Assembly: GCA_021030905.1 (NCBI GenBank)
Contig: JAGFMI010000001.1
Span: forward strand, 2,108,001-2,172,000
Direction: 5' to 3'
From: Pyrenula massariospora
Lineage: Eukaryota; Ascomycota; Eurotiomycetes; Pyrenulales; Pyrenulaceae
Length of the DNA stretch: 64,000 nucleotides
This document shows, one piece after another, positions 24,585 through 34,823 of the stretch (position 1 is its first letter; each line of letters begins with the position of its first letter). Position numbers and translations under genes: made by a program. Under the pieces are notes generated by a model. It ran no database searches, was not told the origin of the DNA, and was given only the letters and a program-made list of their open reading frames with translations.

Positions 24585-25911
24585 ATGTCCCCACTCTCCT
24601 TTCCTTACATTTCCTACGTTTGGCTTGTTGCAAGTTTTTCTAGAACCATTGAAGCTGCCCAAAAATTCCAAGAGTGGTTTCCCAAGAGTGAAGGATACTT
24701 TGCGGATCTTTCGAAAAACACTTGCAACGTCACGCTTAAGGCATACGAAGACGCCTACAACAGCTACCATGGTGCGGCTTGGATTGACTTTGGCATCAGG
24801 GATGGAGCAATTCTCGACCTTTGCTATGCGCACGAGTCTTGCATGATCGACAACCTCTCAGGATATCTTTCAGCGAATCTGCAATCGTCGTCTGTAATCC
24901 TCGGTGTGCTACCCACGCTCCTCGCCGTCCTGTCACCAGGCATCTCGGAATTGGCCCTTATATCCTCGCACAGACCGTTTTTGTCGGTATTGCTAAGTCT
25001 CGGTTCACCTGGAGTTTTACAAACCCGCATCTTCGAATACCTGGATCCGGCGGAGCTACTTGGACCAGCCGATGCAGATGTAAAGAGTAGCAAGGTTCAA
25101 TTGACCCTCGGACCGTGGCGCAGAGGCCCCTCTGCACTCCTGAGCGCCGTCGAATACGCTGTTGTACTGGTTTCGATCGCGAATATGCTGTATCTTGCCA
25201 TCGAACTTGGTGAAAAGGCGATTCTAACCTGGGGCTGCACAAAAACATAGTATGATATTACATTCTAAGTGTACACTGATTGACATCGTCTCTGACTCAC
25301 TTGAGCACAGGCCACCGATTCTGTGGATGCTATCACCGATCATCATACACGGTTTCGCTGCCATATGCTACTGGCTAGTCTTGGAGACATCTTCCCGAAA
25401 ACGGAAGCTATCAGAGCTCGAAAACCTCGACCTTAAGCCTCGACCTGAAACGCACGCAGAAATGGGCAAGAGCATCTCCGCAACGGAGGCAGTAGTATTC
25501 CCCATCGAAAAATCTCACACATCGACAGACCAACAACAACACCCCCACAAGAAACCCACCATCCTCCACCGCCTCCAAACCGCCCTCCTCCGTGAACTCA
25601 CCCCATGCGCCTCCCACGCACCCACCCGCAACCTCCGCTTGCCCCGCCCACACCGCGACCTCCGCGCCAACCTAGGCATCTCGCTACAGTGCTTCGCCGG
25701 CTTCCTCAGCTTCATCCACCTGCTGTACGGCACGGTGACGCTGTCGGGGCTCATGTTCATCCATTCGCTGGACGCGCTGGGCGACGTCGCGATGAGGTTC
25801 CTGGTCTCGTCGCTGGTGTGTCGGTTTGTGGTGCTGCTGGAGATTGCGGGGATGAGGGGGGCGAGGATTGAGGGGGCTCGGAGGGAGAGGGAGAGGGAGA
25901 AGGGGAGGTGA
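24585..25911 (+). CDS. Multi-span fungal membrane protein, possibly broken
   Basis: Two long open segments in the same sense read like one membrane protein. Segment one (24585-25250, 221 codons) has an N-terminal hydrophobic segment, a CNVTLKAYEDAYNSYHG motif, GAWIDFG-like text and hydrophobic spans near residues 95-125 and 188-208, ending in TWGC. Segment two (from about 25310) starts PPILWMLSPIIIHGFAAICYW and has two or three more spans, a Lys/Gln-rich loop and a basic tail. An intron should join them around 25250-25311. The only good donor (GTATGA at 25250) and acceptor (CACAG before 25312) would create TAG across the junction; a G-to-A change in a split TGG codon would explain it. The family is conserved in fungi but has no known function to my knowledge. 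Exact structure is unresolved. Confidence 0.6.
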
Positions 25912-26925
25912 GGTGGTGGGATGGGAGAACTACAGGGTTTAGGTTTGTTGTTCTATTATATTATAGAAAATGGCGGGGTTTGGGTTGCTATCCAGCCATG
26001 ACTCGATGATATGTGCAATTTTTCAGAAGAACACAAAGCTCAGTCAATTGGTTCTGTTACCTTTGACAATGTCTTATTGATCTGGGTCCATTATAGGTCT
26101 GGCGATAAAGGCCGTTGCTTCAAAAAGAGGGAGCAGGGTTGCTGTGAGAAGATTGCAATTGAATGAGTATCATTTGCTTATGTCGAGTGGCTGTATTTGG
26201 AGGTTATGGCTTTGGGGAGAGTGCACAAAGGCACGGTGCTGAGACGCCTTTAGCCACTCCACTGGTTGGCTATGCCTTGCGTTTGTGACGCGCATGACAG
26301 AGTGCCATGTGGTGGCAAGGGCGGTGGTAGTGCCGTACCACCAGCAAATCTTTGATATAAGCAACTGCCATATCGCCCAACTTTCAAGCCCTTAACTAGT
26401 CTCTATAGCTAAGGTCTTCACAAATGTATTTCTAGACCCAAGGTTTTCAAAGGGCGGCTGTTGGCAGTCGCAGGCGGCCGATTTGACCTGTGAAAAAGCA
26501 ACCTATGACACACCCTGGTTGCTTGTAAGGCGGTTTTAATGTAATGGCTTTGATCACTTCAGCACCAGCACGAGGGTCGGGGACAAGAACTAAATAGTCA
26601 CAGATGCACCTATCTGATCATGAGGAGTTCATTGTGAAAAAGCCGAAATTCTATTTCGTTCCTGATTGATCAAACCCGAAAATTTTGGTAGGGATATTTT
26701 GCGTAATACATCAAACCCCAATAGTGAACTACCTGGTAAACGGACCAAGTGATCGCGGCGTGTAGATTGCGCGAACGGTTGCTGGAAATGGTCAAATTTT
26801 GAGTCGTGCATTCATGCATCGCTAGGAACATCATGAGTGAATAAAGAACCCGCCGTACATACGTGCGGTCCAGTACGCCAAGTTATACGTGCAGAGCACT
26901 CGTCCCCTAGCTAACCGAGACTGGG
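25912..26925. other. Convergent intergenic region before the P450 gene
   Basis: 3' flanks of the membrane-protein gene and the P450. AT-rich with no recognised gene; the short minus-strand frames near 26170-26364 and 26629-26811 are featureless. Confidence 0.5.
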
Positions 26926-27014
26926 TATCAGAAGTCATGGGGCACCCAGTAGAGGGCAGGCGGGCGCCAATGCCAACAATCGAACGCGCCATCACTTCTG
27001 AGAGGCCAGCCTCG
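26926..27014. repeat. MITE-like palindrome, copy 2
   Basis: An 89-bp element starting CGAGACTGGGTATCAGAAGT and ending with the inverse of CGAGGCTGGCC. The two ends match over about 25 bases with few differences. The centre has GGCGGGCGCCAATGCCAACAAT, the family's shared core. It lies just 16 bases past the P450 stop codon, so it is probably within that gene's 3' untranslated region. Confidence 0.68.
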
Positions 27015-27030
27015 GCCGCCCGTCAATCCC

Positions 27031-28799
27031 TCAAGCCGGCTCCTCCACTTTCCTCCTTGTCAATCGAACTCTTAAGTTTCGTTTCGCACCAAACGCCGAG
27101 CTCCCTGGTAAATGCCCCGGATGGACCCAGCCAGCCTTATCGACAGGTTCAAAGTTCCACCCGGTCAATAGCGCCGCCAGAAAGAGCATAATCTCATCCT
27201 GGGCAAATTTCCGGCCCTTGCATACCGTCGCGCCGCCGCCAAAGGGGGACGTGGTCTTCATGTCCGCGACGAGTTTGGACGGATCGTCCTCGTCCGGAAC
27301 TAGGAATCGGGCCGGGTCGAACTTGGCCGGGTTCGGGAAGTATTTCGGGTCGGACATGTGGGCGCCGTGGACTGTTGCGACGTACTGACCCTTCTGAAAG
27401 AGGTAGGTCTGGGGCTTCGCTTTGCCGTTGAGTGTGGCGTCTTCGGCCGATTCGGTCACTTCGAAGTCGGACATAACCTTTTTGTATGATAAGCTGGTCG
27501 AGTCTGTTCGCATTGTTTCGTAGAAGCACGCTTTGAGGAGTGGACACTTGTTGCGGAGGCCGTTGAGGTCAAGAGAAACACGAGGAGGCGGTTCAATAGG
27601 AAGCCCAGTACGTTCTTGAGTCAGCTTGGCGTAAGGCTTGATCTCTTTCATGATGTCGGCTTGAAGACCTGGTTCCGAGAGGACATGGTACAGAAGCCAG
27701 AAGACAATCTGGTTTGCGTTCACGTTCATTGCCCACAAGACTGCCAGATCCCCTGCCCGTGATGCCTCGACCGGCGAGTTGAATTTTCTCCATGCGCGTC
27801 TTCGCTCTCTCATGACATTGGAGACGTCCGACATATCATTCCACTTGTGGCCGGGATCTTTCCCATCATCGACTGCGTCTAAAGCCTCATGAAACTCTTG
27901 CATAGCGATCTGAACGCGCCTTCGAGCTGCTGCGGCGGCCGTCATGTTGGGAAACCAGGTTGGTATGCCAATGAGAAATGTATTCATCTTTGCATCCATT
28001 GCCCATAGATCTGGTAGAATGTTCGGGTTGTTGGACATGAACGAAGAACCCATAAGGACTTGGGTTGCAATGTCACCAACAAAATTTCTGAGCAGAGGCG
28101 GAAGGTCCGCCTCGACCGCAGGAGTCTTGGTGTCGACCACGGTCACATTTGCAGGCCGCTCCCAATTCATTTGATCAATAATGCTCTCTGAAAAGGTAAC
28201 AAGATTCGGTTCTTTTTCCTCTATTTGGCGTCTAGTCCCGCTAACAGCTGTCGTGAGGAAAGGTTCAGACATCAACATATGCAATACTCGTCCAATATCG
28301 TGAGCCCAATCGTCCCGGTTCATTGTTCCCATCGCGCCGTCGTCGCCGAAAAAGTGCTTCATCAAGTACAAGTTCAATGCGTCCGTGGACACCACGCTGT
28401 TCCGAAGCTTCATCACGCCTCTAGCGAGCGAGGGGGACATGACGAGATTGTGCTTGGCTGCACCCATCCATATTCCGATTACGCTGTCCTTGGTGGAATC
28501 GCTAGCTATGTAAGTCACGCAGGAGTAGACAAGATGGAGAAAGCCTACCGAATACCATTAACGAAACCATCGAGTCGAGTGCCGAATGAAATTGCATGAC
28601 CAACATATGGTATCCAATATGGCAGAAGCCTCACATTCTTTGAAGGCGATGTGGTATCTTCTGCACTGCCCGAAGTAAGTCGAGTGACGACGCATAGCAG
28701 TATGACCGCAGCGAAGACCACCTGGTATGGACTTCGTAACAAGATTTGGGCGAAATTCTGTGAAAGGTCGGCGGCCTCCTCTGCAAAATGTTTGCTCAT
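27031..28799 (-). CDS. Cytochrome P450, CYP7/CYP8-like fold, ER-anchored
   Basis: Exons 28799-28549 and 28501-27031 give 573 aa; the 47-nt intron restores FVNGIRDSTKDS. An N-terminal anchor (about residues 27-42) is followed by a linker and the pro-region LPYWIPYVGHAISFG. The K-helix ETMR (near residue 411) and heme loop PFGGGATVCKGRKFA (Cys near 510) are intact. The I-helix reads WAMNVNANQIVFWLLYH and lacks the acid-Thr pair of ordinary P450s. This resembles the CYP7/CYP8 group (sterol 7-alpha-hydroxylase, prostacyclin synthase), where an Asn replaces Thr. The reaction may be hydroxylation of a sterol-like or lipid substrate, or an isomerisation. The substrate is unknown and no biosynthetic partner is adjacent. 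Confidence 0.88.
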
Positions 28800-29869
28800 A
28801 TTTGTAGTCTGAAATCGCGCTGGCTCGAAACCCTAAGCACAGAACACGAAAGAAATAGACAAGAAATTATAGCCCATTACTTAACCTAGATAACACTCTC
28901 GCTTAATTCACCTAAGACTGCTCTGGATGTTTGAACCGAAGAATTCTAGCAGAAGCGGTCACAAATGTAGAGGCTCATTGAAGGCGAAAGGTTACATGGA
29001 CGGGCCGCAGTGACCGGTTTCTTCCTGCTCACAGAGTCAATGATCATTGGCCAGGATGAAACACGGAGACGATGAGTGGGACAAAGCACGTCCCAGCGAC
29101 GATTTCTGTCTTCTTAAAATCTCACATTGCCGGCCCAAAGTTTGTACTATGACTTTTGAGGGAGAACACGGCGCCAAAAGACGATGGGACAGCCAATGGT
29201 GGCCGCTCAGTGGCGAGCAAATGATGGGGACTTGGCCCCCATGCCGAAACCGGCTGGAGAGGCGTAGCTGCAAGCGAGAAATGTGGCCAGCTCACCGACA
29301 CCGAACTACAAAAATATCAACCATCTCTACGCTCGCAGCCTTGGGTGGTATCCCAGCGCCCTAAGTTAGCCTTGAGACGAGCAAGGCGAAAAATTGACCA
29401 CCAAGGCCCACGCACGCTTGAAGCTCGTCATTCTCGCAATCGGAGCCCATACCAGCCGGCGCGTATCTAGATCTCGGGTAGTATCTCGACAATGCGCAAT
29501 TGAAATGGCATAGCGGCGTCCGAAAGGGAACAGCGTAGGCATGCCGTTGCTACAGAAGATCGCAAGGCGGTGGCTGGCGATGTGGCGCAAGATGCAAGAC
29601 GGGCGACCAGGCTTATCGATAAGGACAGCGGCGGAGGCGGCTCTACGTCATGAGCCGCACCTTTCTGGTGGTGTCGACGCTGCCGGAATCGTTTTTCTTG
29701 TCGGCGACGACAACAGTGAGAAGGGCGGTGTTGTGAGGTGATGATGATAGTGAAAAATTGGAGATGGTCTGTCGCGGGATCATCGTCACGGTAACAGAAC
29801 GCAGGGCCTGGGTGATTCCAGCAGTGTTGAGTGGGCTCGGGTAGCTGCCTGAAGCTGCGGAAAAGTGCT
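28800..29869. other. Divergent intergenic region between P450 and Hsp70
   Basis: This spacer serves two genes that point away from each other. Open frames on both strands (29037-29949) show no motif. A heat-shock-element-like cluster begins at 29870. No repeat or RNA gene was seen. Confidence 0.45.
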
Positions 29870-29892
29870 AGAACCTTCCACCGAAAATTTCC
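29870..29892 (+). promoter_or_regulatory. Putative heat shock element of hsp70
   Basis: The stretch contains alternating AGAAC, CTTCC, CGAAA and ATTTC units, close to the nGAAn/nTTCn inverted array bound by heat shock factor. It lies about 175 bases upstream of the Hsp70 start codon. The fit is good for the first three units and weaker for the last. Confidence 0.5.
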
Positions 29893-30064
29893 CCCGCCCT
29901 CATATACACCGCCCACACATGCCTTTCTTCGATTTCCTCCCTCACACACACAACAACTCCAACCCTTCAGCGAACGCCCTTCTGAAGTCAGAAGTCTTTA
30001 AGCACAACCTTCGAACTGCTAGACTTGATCAAACTTTTTCTTTTCCCTTTACAGTACCTCCAAT

Positions 30065-30646
30065 ATGGCGCCCGCGATCGGCATCGACTTGGGTACCACC
30101 TATTCCTGTGTGGGCATCTTTCGAGATGACCGCATCGAGATCATTGCCAATGACCAAGGCAACCGAACCACTCCTTCCTTTGTTGCTTTCACAGATACCG
30201 AGCGTCTCATCGGTGACTCGGCCAAGAACCAGGTCGCCATGAATCCTAACAATACCGTCTTCGACGCCAAACGCCTTATCGGCCGAAAATTCGCAGACGC
30301 TGAGGTACAGGCAGACATGAAGCATTTTCCCTTCAAGGTCCTCGACAAGGCTGGCAAGCCCGTCATCTCTGTTGAGTTCAAGGGCGAGAACAAGCAATTC
30401 ACACCAGAAGAGATCTCCTCCATGGTCCTGACCAAGATGAGGGAGACTGCAGAGTCATACCTTGGTGGCACGGTCAACAACGCCGTCATCACTGTTCCAG
30501 CTTACTTCAATGACTCCCAACGTCAAGCCACCAAAGACGCCGGTCTCATTGCCGGTCTGAACGTCCTACGTATCATCAACGAACCCACCGCCGCTGCTAT
30601 TGCCTACGGTCTCGACAAGAAGGCCGAGGGTGAGCGCAACGTGCTC

Positions 30647-30678
<32 letters not shown>

Positions 30679-32144
30679 CTCTCTCTTAACGATCGAGGAA
30701 GGTATCTTCGAGGTCAAGTCGACCGCCGGTGACACACACTTGGGTGGTGAAGACTTTGATAACCGCCTTGTCAACCACTTTGTTAATGAGTTCAAAAGGA
30801 AACATAAAAAAGGTCAGAGCATTTTTTATTACCCTTTGATGTCATCCCCATAATGGAAGTATTTTTCGCCTAACATATGCTAACTGCTTTTATTTAGACC
30901 TCTCCTCCAATGCCCGCGCTCTCCGCCGCCTCAGAACGGCTTGCGAGCGTGCGAAGCGTACACTCTCTTCTTCCGCTCAGACCTCCATCGAAATCGACTC
31001 TCTCTACGAAGGTATCGACTTTTATACTTCCATCACTCGGGCCCGTTTCGAGGAACTTTGCCAGGATCTCTTCCGCTCCACTATGGAGCCTGTCGAGCGC
31101 GTCCTCCGTGATGCCAAGATCGACAAGTCCTCGGTCCACGAGATCGTCCTGGTCGGCGGTTCGACCCGTATCCCCAAGATTCAGAAACTTGTCTCCGACT
31201 TCTTCAACGGCAAGGAGCCTAACAAGTCCATCAACCCTGATGAGGCGGTTGCTTACGGCGCGGCTGTCCAAGCTGCCATTCTCAGCGGTGACACCTCTTC
31301 GACTAAGACCAGCGAAATCCTCTTGCTCGACGTTGCTCCACTTTCCATCGGTATTGAGACTGCTGGCGGTGTCATGACTCCCCTTATCAAGCGCAACACC
31401 ACCATCCCGACCAAGAAGTCTGAAACTTTCTCTACCTTCTCCGACAACCAACCCGGTGTATTGATTCAAGTTTTCGAGGGAGAGCGAGCTCGCACAAAGG
31501 ACAACAACTTGCTTGGAAAGTTCGAACTTACCGGTATCCCTCCCGCTCCTCGTGGTGTACCTCAGATTGAGGTTACCTTCGACGTTGACGCCAACGGCAT
31601 TATCAACGTCTCTGCTCTTGAGAAGGGTACTGGCAAGACCAACAAGATTGTGATCACTAATGACAAGGGCCGTCTTTCCAAGGAAGAGATTGAGCGCATG
31701 CTTGCTGAGGCCGAAAAGTACAAGGCTGAAGATGAAGCTGAAGCATCCCGCATCGGTGCCAAGAATGGTCTTGAATCATACGCCTATTCTCTCAAGAACA
31801 CCATCTCCGACTCGAAGGTGGATGAGAAGCTTGACGCCTCAGACAAGGAGAAATTGACTGCTGAGATCACCAAGACAGTTGAGTGGCTAGACAATAACCA
31901 GGCTGCCACCAAGGAAGAATATGAAGCTCAGCAGAAGGAGCTGGAGGGCGTCGCTAATCCCATTATGATGAAGTTCTACGGTGCTGGCGGTGAAGGTGGT
32001 ATGCCTGGCGGTATGGGCGGCATGCCTGGCGGTGGTATGCCAGGTGGTGGCATGCCAGGCGGTGGTCCAGGTGGATTCCCTGGTGCTGGCGGTCCTGGAG
32101 GTGCAGGTGGGGATGATGGTCCGACCGTGGAAGAAGTTGACTAA
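30065..32144 (+). CDS. Cytosolic Hsp70 chaperone (Ssa type)
   Basis: This is an ATP-dependent folding chaperone of cytosol and nucleus. Exons 30065-30812 and 30898-32144 give 664 aa. The three family signatures are present: [10 protein letters not shown] (about residues 5-14), [14 protein letters not shown] (about 195-208) and [14 protein letters not shown] (about 331-344). The substrate-binding domain and lid follow, then a Gly/Met/Pro-rich tail of GGMPGG units and the terminal EEVD that binds TPR co-chaperones. There is no targeting peptide and no HDEL, which excludes mitochondrial and ER paralogues. The intron has a clear GCTAAC branch site. An upstream heat-shock-element-like cluster supports stress induction. 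The protein is slightly longer than typical Ssa (about 640-655 aa), probably through the glycine-rich tail. Confidence 0.97.
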
Positions 32145-32474
32145 ATGTCTCTTATGCGAATGTTCTTGTTCTTCTACCAACAGGTTCATCTTTCCATTCG
32201 GCGCTTGGTGGGCACAGCGATTTCTTTTATCAGCAGCATAGAGTTGAGATGGAACTCATGAGTTCATGAAAAGTTCCATTGTGATTGGCGACAACTCTTC
32301 AGAAGTTCGTCGAGCTTTAGATAGCTGGAGCAAATACAAATAATGTTCAAATCCTGACTTCCAATCTTGTATTGTCTATCTTCACCGTAGCGATAATACA
32401 TGTCCCATCATGCCCTACATATCGAAATCTTGCTTTCAAGGCTTATTATCAGCAGACCTAGCACATCCAATATT

Positions 32475-32534
32475 GGCCGCGCAGACGCCAGTACTAACAA
32501 TTAGGTACGCCATGACTTCTGATACCTAGCCTCG
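32475..32534. repeat. MITE-like palindrome, right half only (copy 3)
   Basis: It has the family core GACGCCAGTACTAACAATTA and the right end GACTTCTGATACCTAGCCTC, but the left inverted end is not recognisable. It is thus truncated or decayed. It lies in the 3' flank of hsp70 about 60 bases from copy 4. The rest of the spacer 32145-32883 holds no gene. Confidence 0.62.
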
Positions 32535-32590
32535 AAGGGTCATTTAGAAGCTTTTCCGCCCTCAAAACTCATACCTTTTCCTCTCTTGGG

Positions 32591-32680
32591 ACCGGGTAAC
32601 AGAAACCGTGGCGCATGCGATATACGCCGGACGGGCGCCAATGCTAACAATTAGATGCACTATGACTTCTGACTTGACAG
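32591..32680. repeat. MITE-like palindrome, copy 4
   Basis: Reads from ACCGGGTAACAGAAACCGTG to GACTTCTGACTTGACAGG, with the core ACGGGCGCCAATGCTAACAA. Differences from the other copies are mostly C/T and G/A transitions. It lies about 200 bases upstream of the next gene's start codon, so it may sit in its promoter. Confidence 0.66.
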
Positions 32681-32883
32681 GCCTTGAAAATTTTCCGGTG
32701 CCTTTTGCTCGGTCTTATGACGTCATCTTGTTGCTGTAAATGGCCTTTTGATCGCAGCCCAGTCACCAATCAAATCGACCCAAAAAGTTTCGCGGCCTTT
32801 CCCCTCTGTATTCGTCCCTACCCACGTTCGTGCGACAACCCTCAGCTTGTTGGCGTCAGAAACATGCGGATTCCACTGAAAAG

Positions 32884-34033
32884 ATGACAACCAGCTCAAT
32901 GAAATCTTTGACCAGGCCATCCCGGTTCAGTAGTCTTTGCTCTTCATGTGCCGCAAAATATGATTTATCGTCGACGCGCCCAGCACTGCCAAAGCCATCG
33001 CGAAGATTATTCTCGAGTTCACCTCGGCGAAAGCTAGCCCAAGTCCAAGATGAACGCTTCTCCAATGCATGGTTCTCGCCTACTGCACCGTATGCCAGCA
33101 GCGGCGGCTTTGGACCGAGACAGCCTACGATCCTCCAGAACAACGCCGAGACATCGCCAGATCCGTTTGGTAGCCAAAACCCCTCGGACGACAAGAAGCC
33201 ACCGGATGAGCGAATATTGAAGCTTGGAAAAAGTGAGTCTTCCGTCTTCCTCCCCCAGTCCTACAGTAATTAACACCCTGACAGCCCTCCGCACTCTTAC
33301 TCCCCACCTTTCCACCCTCCTGACCTCGCCCCAATCCGTCCCCCAAGACATCCTCTCGCCATCTATATCCCTCCATCTCTTCCCCTCGACCCACCCACAT
33401 CTCCCCACAGTCCGCGGCCGCGTCGCCTACCGTGCCGCCCTCTGGACCGCCCCCGTGGCCTGGGGCAGCGTCCCCCTCGTCGGCAACGGCTGCAAGCTCG
33501 ACATCGTCAGCGAGCGAATGACCCGCACCGGCTACGGCGACTTCACAAACACAGACGACCCCGTGAGCGGGCCAGGCAGCAGCGGCGACAGCGAGGAAAA
33601 GCTAATCGTCCGATGGAAGACCAAGAAGGCGAACAGCAGCCGTCCATCCGAAACAACATCCCCCAATCATCCACCCTCCACCACATCACCCAACCCAACA
33701 GCAGCAGCAAGAGCCCCAACCAACCCGCGCCTCCTCACCCTCCTCGGCGGCGACACCCCCCCGCTCTTCCCGCTCTCCAGCAACGCCGAGTTCACGGGGC
33801 TCTTCATCTTCCTCTTCGACGGCGAGGGCCGCGTGCGCAGCCACACCATCGAGCACGCGGACGAGGCGGGCACGCAGGACAAGGTGGGGCGGGTCGTCAC
33901 GGTGGCGGACTGGCTGCTGGCGAGGGTGAGGGGCCAGGGGCAGAGCGGAGAAGAGGGGAAGCTTGTGCCTGGGTTGGCGAGCGTGGGGGTTTGGGAGGGA
34001 GGGGAAGGGGCGTTGGGAAGGAGGAAGAGATAG
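32884..34033 (+). CDS. Fungal-specific protein with probable mitochondrial presequence
   Basis: Exons 32884-33232 and 33285-34033 give 365 aa. The first 60 residues are rich in Ser, Arg and Leu, with few acids and an RRLFSSSPRR motif, a classic matrix presequence and cleavage site. The central part has the text ILKLGKTLRTLTPHL, then DILSPSISLHLFPSTHPHLP and ALWTAPVAWGSVPLVGN (about residues 195-211). After a Ser/Pro/Thr-rich variable linker comes EFTGLFIFLFDGEGRVRSHTIEHADEA, a strongly conserved-looking block. I recall unnamed ascomycete proteins with this order but no assigned function; the last block resembles the NTF2-like fold's end in a general way only. The second exon is C-rich in codon use, producing long spurious frames on both strands. 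Confidence 0.75.
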
Positions 34034-34823
34034 CCGAAGGAGGTGGTGATGGTAGTGCTTGCTTGGTCGATGCTACTACATTGAAGCGAAAGGTGGCCCG
34101 GGGTGAGTGGTACCGTGGCAGAGGGCAAGGTCTGGAGTGTGTATGACCAGCGGGCCATTCGTTCAGTCCAGACGTCGTCTTGAAGGGACCCTGTAGGCGA
34201 TCGAACTCTTTTCTTTTCTTTCCGTGAACATGATACTTGCGCGGCGCTGGCTGGTGCGATTCGACGGGTCTACGGTAGCTTGCTACGCCGTTCAAAAAGT
34301 ACCCTTACCCACTCTACTTCTTTTCTACCACAAAAATGAACTTATTACTTTACGATTTCTTGTGAGAATCTCCCGCTATCTCCACAAGTAGGACCTCATG
34401 ATCCGGCTTACATATAAAAGGGGCATTTCACTAGTAATACAAGACTGTATATCTTTGAACTCAAGAAAAGTGAACTATGCGTTACAGAATATAATCTGAT
34501 TTTGCCAGCTCTTTTTGGTTTGAACCTAATCTGGCATACAAGCAGCTTGGCCGGAACATCGGTGGATTGCTAGCGCTGTACTGTACTGTACATGATTCCT
34601 TCCTACCTCCTGTTCAGTGCTAGGAAAAGCTAAATTAGGCTAGGCTCATGTATGGTTCGCACGATGCGGTATATCGAGCTCTTTGTATGCAGCTCCATCC
34701 TCACAGTCGCTGTAAGATTGAGATTTTTAGTTTGATTAAGACAAGATGCTCCATTGGTATTGTGGGTTCTTTCGGATAAACACACAGACTCAGAGGTAGC
34801 AGTCCTACTTCCTCGTTCGATAG
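34034..34823. other. Convergent intergenic region
   Basis: 3' flanks of the mitochondrial-type protein gene and the F-box-like gene. Contains a small TGTACTGTACTGTACA-like palindrome near 34577-34591. No gene or RNA recognised. Confidence 0.5.

Noticed and set aside
30894-31469. 191-codon minus-strand frame opposite hsp70
   Set aside because: Antisense shadow of the codon-biased Hsp70 exon, with no independent motif.
33613-34158. Long frames on both strands with biased composition
   Set aside because: Shadows of the C-rich second exon of the mitochondrial-type protein gene.
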